Positions 56,906 to 64,000 of a stretch of DNA of 64,000 nucleotides are shown here, piece by piece. Within the stretch, counting starts at the first letter, position 1. Every line of letters begins with the position of its first letter. Under the pieces are notes generated by a model, which saw only the letters and a list, made by a program, of their open reading frames with translations, did not search any database and was not told the origin of the DNA. Position numbers and translations under genes: made by a program. Source of the stretch: Moorena producens 3L (GTDB taxonomy: Bacteria > Cyanobacteriota > Cyanobacteriia > Cyanobacteriales > Coleofasciculaceae); the NCBI RefSeq assembly GCF_000211815.1, contig NZ_GL890930.1, positions 62,001 to 126,000 of the forward strand, read 5' to 3'.

Positions 56906-57250
56906 CTACACAATGTAGTGAGTAATTTTTGTGACAAGATGCTCACAAGTGACCCAAACAGAACCCAAACCACTCGCTATTGCATCAAAACGGGGTAATA
57001 AACTTGAATGTTTCTCATAACTGAAGTCACACCGTTCATTTGTACTACTTTCAGCCTCAAACTCTCTTACTGTAAACGATGTAGCGATTGAGTTTCCCAA
57101 ATATGTACCCATGTAGGTTTTGGCTTGATGCTTGCAATCATGGTACTATGCACAAAAATAGCATTCGCTTCAAATCCTTTCAAATGCTTTTCAGGAGTCG
57201 CTTCTAAATGTACCCAGTAGCGGTAGCTTAAAAATGGCTGGAAACCTCTC
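56906..57250 (-). pseudogene. decayed gene fragment (unidentified)
   Basis: On the minus strand one frame (about 57240-57080) reads SYRYWVHLEATPEKHLKGFE, then ANAIFVHSTMIASIKPKPTW and ends LHRLQ-stop; a second frame carries on with TVREFEAESSTNERCDFSYE to a stop at 56906. The two join with a frameshift near 57080. The composition looks coding, but I cannot name it. It sits between repeat elements and the IS66 remnant, so it may be transposase debris. Confidence 0.3.
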
Positions 57251-57359
57251 TAGGCAAGGGTTTTTATGAAATCGCTAAGGGTAACTTCAGTCGTAACCGT
57301 CCCAGCCTCCAACGAAGAAATGTGGGTTTCAGTGGCGATTCTGTGGTAAGATTGGGTTT

Positions 57360-58290
57360 ATGAGTGTAGAGATTAACATCCCAGGGATTCAAATTCCTTT
57401 GGGAGATTGGGATGCCACCCCAGGGAGTGTAAAAGCGGTGGTAACAGTTTTGAGTGAGCGTTTGGCCTATATAGAAGAGCAACTCAAGCAAAATTCACAA
57501 AATTCATCTCGTCCCCCCTCAAGTGACGGTTTTGGTCAGCAAGATTTGTCAAACCCCCAGACTCTCAACAAGAAAAAGACAAAGAAAAAGAAAAAGTCTA
57601 GCAGTGATGGCTGATCCGAGAAAACACCACAGCTCTATCCGCTCGAAGCCTGTAGCGAAGTCCATTCCCATGTACCAGATATTGGTCAGCATTGTGGAGA
57701 GCAGTTGAGCGGCTTCGACCAGCGCACCCTTATCGTGATCAAATCGTTGATATTCCGCCGCTATCGGCCAAGGGAATTGAACATCAACTGCATCAGTTGG
57801 AATGCACTTGCTGCGGCAGGAAGAACCGTGCACCACTCCCTGCCGAGGTACCATCATTAGGCTTAGGAGACCGATTAGCGGCAGTGGTTGCAAGGTTTAG
57901 TGTAGAACATCGCCAAAGTCACCGGATGGTGAAGTCCTTACTTGCTACAAAGTTTAGTGTTGAGCTTTCCCGTGGGAGGATCAATCGTCTTCGTCACCAG
58001 GTGAGTGAGGCGGTCGCAGCTCCAGTGGAACAAGCTCAGCAGTATGTTCAAGGCCAGGGGTTTGTTCATAGTGATGAAACCAGCTTTAGCCAAGGCAATG
58101 GTGATGGACTTTTGTATATGTTCCAGGGGTAGAGCCCACGAATAATGCCGCAGAACGTGCCCTACGCACTGCCGTGATTTGGCGGCGAACCAGCTTTGGT
58201 TCCCAATCTCAAGCCGGCAGTGAATTCGCGCACGAGAATTTTGACTGTGGTGACATCCCTCAAAGCACAGCACCAAAAAGGGATTAGGGT
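57360..58290 (+). pseudogene. IS66-family transposase, frameshifted and internally deleted
   Basis: The start is intact (57360-57614, ending in the usual lysine-rich SSRPPSSDGFG...KKKTKKKKKSS region). A second frame carries HSHVPDIGQHCGEQLSG. A third (about 57720-58132) has DIPPLSAKGIEHQLHQLECT, then SVEHRQSHRMVKSLLATKFS, and the first catalytic aspartate in VHSDETSF. After a stop at 58130 the C-terminal IS66 block EPTNNAAERALRTAVIWRRT follows directly, so about 150 residues with the second catalytic acid are missing; another shift before LTVVTSLKAQHQ. Not functional. Terminal repeats were not identified. Confidence 0.85.
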
Positions 58291-58396
58291 TATCGGCTCC
58301 ATCCCTATTACCACAAACTCTGATCAACACTCAAATACCTATGGTGGCGTAAGGCCATGGGACGGTTACCTTCAGTCATAAGTATGAGTAAGGCTA

Positions 58397-58549
58397 TATA
58401 GCGTTGATCGCAGTTATGAGGTACAGTCTTTTTTGACGTTGATTCCCTGTTTTGATGCAGCGCATTCCTCTTCCCTCTTCTGATTTCCCAGATCCGCTGT
58501 TCCCTAAAATCCCGAAATTTTGTACCTCATAGCTATGATAATTGCTATA
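58397..58549. repeat. MITE-like element 6
   Basis: The left end TATAGCGTTGATCGCAGTTA is followed by TGAGGTACAG; the reverse complement of the right end is TATAGCAATTATCATAGCTA, followed by TGAGGTACAA. The inside has CCCTGTT/TTCCCT words instead of a long array. Confidence 0.6.
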
Positions 58550-59205
58550 TACCGCAATTATACGTAATTTTTACGGGTTTTTACCTAATGAAAAAATGTA
58601 GAAAAATAGTAAATATATCGAAAAATAATCTAAAGTATTCACACTATAATTAAATCAGACAAATTGATGAATATAAGTAGGTTTCAAAAAAATAGCTATT
58701 TTTGAATTAAAGCTAATTAAAGTCAGCAAATTATTTTTGCATAAAGTAAGATCTACTTAGATTTAGCACATGTTTATAGATGAATGAATGAGCAGATATA
58801 GATCAGACCTCGCAGCATTAGTATTGTCTTGATGCAAAGCAGGGTAAAGGCATCTTGTCAATACACTGGGGATAGTTCTCAATAAACCCAGCCTTATTGT
58901 GCTTGTTGACAAGGTATTTTCCACATATAGTGTTTATTTAATTACAAAAACATTATATATAGGAATCAGCAAATTAGATACGTTTACCCTGTGATGCAAA
59001 GCACGAGTGGGGAGGGGCTGCGTGGCTCGATAGTGGTACACAAGTAGTGATTTTAGCACCGGAAATCATGACCAGACCTTAGCCAAATCACTACATCTTT
59101 TGAACTTCAATAATATTCTTCACCCGATGACCCCATCATTTCATCATCATCTGTATTATCTGTAGTCTGAATAAGTGAAATAGATATTAGAGATAGGAGT
59201 TTTGA
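58550..59205. other. AT-rich spacer before the second polysaccharide block
   Basis: 656 bp, no gene. Ends in GATAGGAG seven bases before the next start; it probably carries the promoter of the following gene set. Confidence 0.5.
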
Positions 59206-60168
59206 ATGATTACTTCACCAAAAGTCAGTGTTGTCGTTCCTGCTTATAACGTTCGCTCCTACATTTGGGAAGCGCTAGTCTCTCTTGAGGGTCAGTCTTG
59301 TCGAGAATTTGAAGTCCTCATTGTTGACGACGGCTCTACTGATGATACCGCTGAACTGGTTAAACCGTTTTGTCGGCGGGATTCACGCTTTCAGTTATTG
59401 CAGAAGTCCAATGGAGGACTCTCATCGGCTCGTAACTATGGCATCCGTCATGCTCGTGCTAGCTACATCGCTCTACTTGATGCAGATGATGTCTACAAGC
59501 CGGAGAAACTAGCTAACCATGTGGCTGTACTGGATCGGGAACCAGAGGTAGGGGTTGTCTACAGTGCCTCACAAGCAATCCGTGATGATGGAAGTCCCAC
59601 GATAATGCGTCTGAGTGGTAAGCCAGTTATGTCTGACCCACTCCTAGCCCTACTGTGCAAGAATTTCATTGGTCATGGTTCTAATGGTGTATTCCGAAGC
59701 TGTCTAGTGGATGAAGTCGGGGAATTTGACGAAGGGTTACGCAGTTCAGAAGATATAGATTTCTGGTTAAGAATTGCCGCTACGGGACGCTGGCGTTTTC
59801 ATCGGGAGCCACAAGTCTTGTGTTGCTACCGAGTTCGTCCTTCTGGACTTTCTTTTAACATAACACAAATGCAGCATTCTCATGAACAGGTACTTAAATC
59901 AGCTTATCAACGCTCTCCAGAATTGGTAGAGACAGTATTGCCGACGGCTTACGCCTATATGTATCGCTACCTAGCTCGATTATCCCTAACTGCTGGTGAT
60001 GCAGCTAAAGCTGTTCACTTTATCAACCAAGCGTTAGCTGCCAATAGCTCAATCTTCTATCGGGATCCGCGATCGCTTCTGACGCTCGTAGCTGTACGTC
60101 TGGCACCACTAGCCAAGCTGGTGATTAAGCGATCGCTTGGCTCCGTAGAATACAGAGCAAACAACTAA
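59206..60168 (+). CDS. family 2 glycosyltransferase
   Basis: 320 residues. VSVVVPAYNVRSYIWEALVS, VDDGSTDDTAEL, NGGLSSARNYGIRHA and the metal site LLDADDVY near residue 91 define a GT-A family 2 enzyme. EDIDFWLRIA near 180 is the late acidic motif. The C-terminus ends in basic and amphipathic helices. The TAGGAG ahead of the ATG at 59206 is a good ribosome site. It is followed within 100 bp by the flippase on the same strand, so both are probably one transcript. Confidence 0.9.
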   Translation: MITSPKVSVVVPAYNVRSYIWEALVSLEGQSCREFEVLIVDDGSTDDTAELVKPFCRRDSRFQLLQKSNGGLSSARNYGIRHARASYIALLDADDVYKPEKLANHVAVLDREPEVGVVYSASQAIRDDGSPTIMRLSGKPVMSDPLLALLCKNFIGHGSNGVFRSCLVDEVGEFDEGLRSSEDIDFWLRIAATGRWRFHREPQVLCCYRVRPSGLSFNITQMQHSHEQVLKSAYQRSPELVETVLPTAYAYMYRYLARLSLTAGDAAKAVHFINQALAANSSIFYRDPRSLLTLVAVRLAPLAKLVIKRSLGSVEYRANN

Positions 60169-60264
60169 AAATTTTGTATTAGTCATCAGTCATTGGTCAT
60201 TGGCCTTTGACGTGCAAGCCTTTTACATGCAAGCCTTTTGTCCCTTCCAAACCTTGCTAACCTA

Positions 60265-61704
60265 ATGAAACTCAGCTCGTTACTCACAAGTGGGTTCTGG
60301 ACAACATACGGAGCCCTCGGGACACGTCTGCTGGTATTGCTAAGTAACCTGATACTAGCAAGGTTGCTGTTGCCATCTGAATTTGGGGTGATTAGCGTTG
60401 CCTATATTTTTTGGTCTTTCCTGAATTTGTTCACCCAAGGCATCATCAACTCTTTTATTGTCTACAAGGGCATTGAAGACCAGCGTTATTTAAATACAAC
60501 ATACACAATTGCTATTGCCAGGGGATTGATGTTGGCAGTGGCAATGGTGGCGATATCTCCCCTAGCGGCTAACTTTTTCGGTGTACCAGACCTGGTATGG
60601 ATTCTGATCGTGTTCGCCTTTAATCTGGTGGTGGCTTCTATCCAGTCTGTTTATCAGGGAGTACTCACTAGACAGATGAGGTATCGGGAAATAGCCCATG
60701 CGACCATAATCGCCTCGTTAGTGCGAGTAGTCTCTACCACTGGTTGCGCCTTTATCGGTTTGAGCTACTGGTCATTTGTAGTGGGAGATGCGGCTTTTTG
60801 GTTTATAGAGTATTGGATTAGTCGTGGTCATGTAGAACACAAATTCCGCTTACAGATTGATCCACAGGCTAGCTCAGAAGTTTTGTCGTTCTGTTTTGGT
60901 GCCACTGGCTCCAGTTTGGGATTTTATGTAAATGCCAATGGTGACAACTTTGTCATTGGTAAACTGCTGGGTAATACGAATTTGGGATACTACAACTTTG
61001 CTTACCAATTGACCCAGACAATTAACACTGTAATGGGTGAGGTGATTAATCAGGTAGGAATGTCCTCCTTCGCCCAGTTAGAGAATGACGAACAGCAGCA
61101 AAGTGTTCTAGTCACAATGGTTGAACAAATGGCTTTCCTGGGGGCTCCTCTATACGCCTTATTTTTTTTAGTGGTAGACGATCAGCTCATCTCTATGATA
61201 TTTGGCCAGAAGTGGGTGCCAGCCTGCCAGGTGATTCCTTGGTTACTTGTGTTTGCTTACTTTAGGCTGATCAATAATTCACTGATTAATATGCTTGCAG
61301 CAAAAGGCAGAACTGGGATTAACGCCAAGGTTAACCTTATGATTGCTCCGGTCGCTTTCTTGAGCTTTATCATTGGTGCTGAGCAAGCAGGACTAATTGG
61401 GGTGGGAATTGCAGTTGCTTTCGTGCTAGGAATTGTCTGGACAGTCTACTGGTGGTGGGTAGGTTGCCGAGCACTAGGTTGGCCATTGATGAAGTTTTTA
61501 CTTCCGTGCTTTAAAGCTGCTCTGATTGTACTGTTAGCCATTGTCAGTTGTCTAGGTTTACCAACAATCCTGAAGCCCTTCCTATTTATGAGTCTCTATA
61601 TCGTCTGTATGCGCCTGATCGCTGCCAAACAATTTTTGAGTTACCAGTCTCTACTAGGGAAATTGGCTAATCAGCTGACAAAGTTAGGTAAAAGTCAGTT
61701 ATAA
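60265..61704 (+). CDS. polysaccharide flippase (Wzx/MOP superfamily)
   Basis: 479 residues from the ATG at 60265 (MKLSSLLTSGFWTTYGALGT); an in-frame TTG at 60238 is less likely. Twelve or more hydrophobic helices along the whole length, with the opening typical of the PST/RfbX group (FWTTYGALGTRLLVLLSNLI, LARLLLPSEFGVISVA). GDNFVIGKLLGNTNLGYYNFAYQ near 230-250 is a family feature. It moves lipid-linked repeat units across the inner membrane. Between a GT2 gene and a Wzy-like gene, as expected. Confidence 0.9.
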   Translation: MKLSSLLTSGFWTTYGALGTRLLVLLSNLILARLLLPSEFGVISVAYIFWSFLNLFTQGIINSFIVYKGIEDQRYLNTTYTIAIARGLMLAVAMVAISPLAANFFGVPDLVWILIVFAFNLVVASIQSVYQGVLTRQMRYREIAHATIIASLVRVVSTTGCAFIGLSYWSFVVGDAAFWFIEYWISRGHVEHKFRLQIDPQASSEVLSFCFGATGSSLGFYVNANGDNFVIGKLLGNTNLGYYNFAYQLTQTINTVMGEVINQVGMSSFAQLENDEQQQSVLVTMVEQMAFLGAPLYALFFLVVDDQLISMIFGQKWVPACQVIPWLLVFAYFRLINNSLINMLAAKGRTGINAKVNLMIAPVAFLSFIIGAEQAGLIGVGIAVAFVLGIVWTVYWWWVGCRALGWPLMKFLLPCFKAALIVLLAIVSCLGLPTILKPFLFMSLYIVCMRLIAAKQFLSYQSLLGKLANQLTKLGKSQL

Positions 61705-62106
61705 GCTAATAAATTCAGTAAATTTACTGAATGTTAGGTTAACCGAATTCACTGTTTAATCCGTAATTTTTCTAATCTAAATTAAGGCATTAAATAGGCA
61801 CAATGTTATTGTAGCTGCTCATATATAGCAGTTATCACTTGAGTAATGGAAAAAGTCATGGATTGTAGGGAGTAGGAATCCCCTCTTCCTTAATCAGGGG
61901 GGAAGAAAATTGACTGTACCTCATAAGTATGATAAACGCGATCAAACAATACTGTTATGGAAACGGCAAAACCTTGGGAATATCAATAAAAATAAAAAAT
62001 GACAAATAACAACCAAAATAACACTATAAACGAACGAAGCTAGTAGATTTGAATCACTCTCATCTAATGAACGTGCTCTAAAACATCAAAGTATGGACTG
62101 TTAACT
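61705..62106. other. spacer with MITE-like element 7
   Basis: No gene. The AATTCAGTAAATTTACTGAA palindrome at about 61711-61731 could end the flippase transcript; the mini-element follows at 61824-61940. Confidence 0.5.
61824..61940. repeat. MITE-like element 7
   Basis: The left end TATAGCAGTTATCACTTGAG; the reverse complement of the right end is CGCGTTTATCATACTTATGA followed by GGTACAG. The interior has only one GGGAGTA unit and a CCCTC..GGGG hairpin (AATCCCCTCTTCC.. with GGGGGG). Confidence 0.5.
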
Positions 62107-63432
62107 ATGACCTCTAGCATACCAGATTTCCACACTAGAAACTTTAAACTGGGTGCCATGTCATTTCCAGAAAAAGTTATTTACTGGGTGATTGTGCTAA
62201 CACCGCTCTGGTGGTTGTTGGGAATACAAACACTCTTCTACCCAGCGGTAGTTGTTGGTTTCTTAGGAGTCAACTTTGACATTGACAAACTCACTAGAAG
62301 ATCGATACCCGCCTGTATCTGGGCTTGGTTAGGTATGGCTCTAGTCATGGTCTGGACTGCTACGTTTGGTCTCAATGACGTCGGGTTTGCCTTGCAGAAA
62401 ATTGCTGCTACGTTCGTAACTTTTTTCAAGAGCTACTGTTTAATTTTTGCCGCACTGCTCCTACCATTTTGGCATGCCATCAGGGTTAAGGTGGTGACCC
62501 GTGCTGTAGCTTGGATGGCAACAGGATATTTAGTGACTATCGCCATTGAGATGCTCATGCTGGTAGTGGGATTAGGCAAAGAACCTTTTCTACCGCCCTT
62601 AGCCCGTCTAATTCCGGGAGGTGCTTTGAGTTTGCAAGTTACATTTGCTGACTTACAACCTTTTTTTGGTATCCCTTTACCCAGGACAGTTCTTTACACC
62701 CCCGACCCCCCCATTGTAGGGGTGTGTTCCATTCTAAGTTTTTTCATCTGCTTGGGTGAAGAAAACCGCCGCTTACGTCAAATATCCGTAGCGGGTTGTT
62801 TAACCGCTCTGCTAATTAGTTTTAGTCGTTTATCCTGGGTTTCCTTTGTGATGGCATTGGTGATTACAGCTTGTTTCCGCAGCAGTTTGGCTCGTCAAGG
62901 TTCTTTATGGATTGGTTCATTAAGCTCATTACTTTGTGCTCTTTTGGGAGGTCTGACCTTCAGTGATTTAGTGAAAAAGCCCCTAGAAATCTTCAATAGT
63001 GCTCGTGCCGAATCCTCTAAAGACCGGGAACTGGTGGTTACTAAAACCCTTGAGGCTTGGCAAGAACGCCCTTTGATGGGATGGGGAATTATACAAGGCT
63101 CCGTCAAATGGTTTATCTACGACATTGCTTTGGGTTCCTTTTCAACCTACGCCTCAGTTCTTTATTTGCACGGCATCATTGGCTTTATCTTTTTTATAGG
63201 TGCCCTAGGTTCAACCCTTTGGAGTACTTGGATTCCAGCGATTCGTGGTAACTATCATTGCCAGTGGGCATTTGCCAGTCTGGTGGCTTTGTATATGCTT
63301 CTCAACGGAACACCCTTGAGCTGGATGGCAGTGTATTTGTGGTATTTTTGGGTCTGGTTAGGGGCAATTCTTGCCGAAATACAGCGAAATGAGCAGTTTG
63401 TCTCTCGATGGGAGCAGTTATCTAGAACTTGA
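62107..63432 (+). CDS. O-antigen ligase/polymerase-like membrane protein (Wzy/WaaL type)
   Basis: 441 residues, about ten to twelve hydrophobic helices. The large loop near 290-340 (EIFNSARAESSKDRELVVTK, then WQERPLMGWG) is the typical O-antigen ligase motif (RExxxxxxxxxxxxxPxxGxG). Paired with the upstream flippase and downstream Wzz-like gene it would polymerise repeat units in the periplasm; WaaL-type ligation is the alternative. The ATG at 62107 is the first in frame, preceded by a weak site. Confidence 0.85.
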   Translation: MTSSIPDFHTRNFKLGAMSFPEKVIYWVIVLTPLWWLLGIQTLFYPAVVVGFLGVNFDIDKLTRRSIPACIWAWLGMALVMVWTATFGLNDVGFALQKIAATFVTFFKSYCLIFAALLLPFWHAIRVKVVTRAVAWMATGYLVTIAIEMLMLVVGLGKEPFLPPLARLIPGGALSLQVTFADLQPFFGIPLPRTVLYTPDPPIVGVCSILSFFICLGEENRRLRQISVAGCLTALLISFSRLSWVSFVMALVITACFRSSLARQGSLWIGSLSSLLCALLGGLTFSDLVKKPLEIFNSARAESSKDRELVVTKTLEAWQERPLMGWGIIQGSVKWFIYDIALGSFSTYASVLYLHGIIGFIFFIGALGSTLWSTWIPAIRGNYHCQWAFASLVALYMLLNGTPLSWMAVYLWYFWVWLGAILAEIQRNEQFVSRWEQLSRT

Positions 63433-63586
63433 AAATGTTTGATTGAAAATTAAAAATCAAAAAAATAGACTTTTATTTATTTTTTGAAAATTAGTTATTA
63501 GTTCTTATTTATGAAAATTGCTATTGATTAAATTAATCATTATATAAATTAAAAATTGACACAAGATTGTATTAGGAATATATCTT

Positions 63587-64000
63587 ATGAAAAAAGTAGT
63601 TGCGATCCTGAATAGACATTGGATACTTTTATTAGTTTTTAATTCTTTGGTGCTTGCAGCTAGCTTTGGAGCCTTTTCTTTATTAAAGCCTTTTTGGATT
63701 GCTAAAGCACAGCTAATTCTACCGGAAACAGGCAAGTTACAAGCTAGTTTAGGAACCCTTGGGTCATTAACTAAGGGGGATTCTGAATTGTCAGCGAAGA
63801 GTCATCCTCTGAATATGCAGGCATCTATTCTCAAAAGTGATGCTTTGATGAGGCGCTTGTTGGAGTCTGACCCAGAGAAAACGGATTTTCAAAGGTTAGT
63901 TCAATACAAGCAGTTGTTCGCGGTATCTCCTCACCAGGAATCGACGACCATCTGGTTGAATGCGACTGGGGCTAGTCCAGAATTAGCAAGAGATCGAGTC
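63587..64000 (+). CDS. chain-length determinant (Wzz-like) protein, N-terminal fragment
   Basis: 138 codons are in view from the ATG at 63587 (MKKVVAILNRHWILLLVFNS); the frame is open at the window end. A basic start, one membrane helix (about 12-36) and then a periplasmic region (AKAQLILPETGKLQASLGTL, SDALMRRLLESDPEKTDFQR, LFAVSPHQESTTIWLNAT) are the Wzz/tyrosine-kinase-adaptor pattern. It sets polymer length with the Wzy-like protein upstream. A second membrane helix and any kinase domain would be beyond base 64000. Confidence 0.8.
   Translation, partial: MKKVVAILNRHWILLLVFNSLVLAASFGAFSLLKPFWIAKAQLILPETGKLQASLGTLGSLTKGDSELSAKSHPLNMQASILKSDALMRRLLESDPEKTDFQRLVQYKQLFAVSPHQESTTIWLNATGASPELARDRV

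Overview
The window is chromosomal DNA of a filamentous cyanobacterium. The signs are RpaA, ChlP (geranylgeranyl reductase), the Rubisco assembly chaperone Raf1, a DesC-type acyl-lipid desaturase, the linked sets tig-clpP-clpX and asd-dapA-rnj, and many HIP1 palindromes (GCGATCGC). The heavy load of GGGAATA/GGGAACA-type heptamer arrays, mini-elements and decayed insertion sequences resembles large-genome marine filamentous forms such as Moorena. That genus-level guess is inference; no rRNA gene is present to test it.

Layout. 1-387: start of an SNF2-type helicase on the minus strand, cut by the window edge. 388-12.3 kb: pnp, tpiA, folP, an SPFH protein, a DUF4340 protein, an S8 protease with an unusual acid residue, a TPR protein and a PLP lyase, separated by repeat-rich spacers. 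12.3-17.8 kb: desaturase, rpaA, chlP and a Ser/Thr kinase with TPRs. 17.8-19.95 kb: a 1.15 kb non-coding stretch and a lone family 2 glycosyltransferase. 20-28.5 kb: DUF445 protein, raf1, a methyltransferase, tRNA-Leu(CAA) overlapping the end of an M48 protease gene, an IscA-type Fe-S protein, a TPR protein and an alpha/beta hydrolase. 28.6-37.6 kb: clpX, clpP and tig on the minus strand, divergent from asd, dapA and rnj, closed by a very strong terminator. 38.4-50.3 kb: two Mo-nitrogenase-C-terminus family proteins, a TIR-like protein, MltA, an oligopeptide-type binding lipoprotein, a DUF6745 protein, a TrmJ-like methyltransferase, a beta-lactamase-fold serine hydrolase, ObgE and a small EamA/SMR transporter. 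50.6-64 kb: a surface polysaccharide region (WecG-type transferase, broken HAD gene, two GT2 enzymes, Wzx flippase, Wzy-like polymerase, start of a Wzz-like protein), interrupted by rpsU, an RRM RNA-binding protein and mobile-element debris including a broken IS66 transposase.

How the genes work together. The housekeeping blocks are conventional: RNA turnover (pnp, rnj), proteostasis (tig, clpP, clpX), lysine/threonine precursors (asd, dapA) and photosynthesis support (chlP, raf1, rpaA). The right end looks like a Wzx/Wzy-dependent polysaccharide locus that continues beyond the window.

The most notable non-gene structure is a family of at least seven short elements whose ends are imperfect inverted repeats beginning TATAGC/TATAGT. 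Most enclose heptamer arrays and carry a GTACCTCA-like motif just inside the ends. There are also four C5/G5 hairpins of IS200/IS605-end type and a separate 94 bp inverted-repeat element near 53.2 kb flanked by a possible 8 bp target duplication. No CRISPR array, prophage or convincing new multi-gene system was seen. The best protein-level leads are the TIR-like protein at 38.9 kb, the E/H/S protease at 7.8 kb and the HAD gene with two in-frame stops at 52.3 kb.
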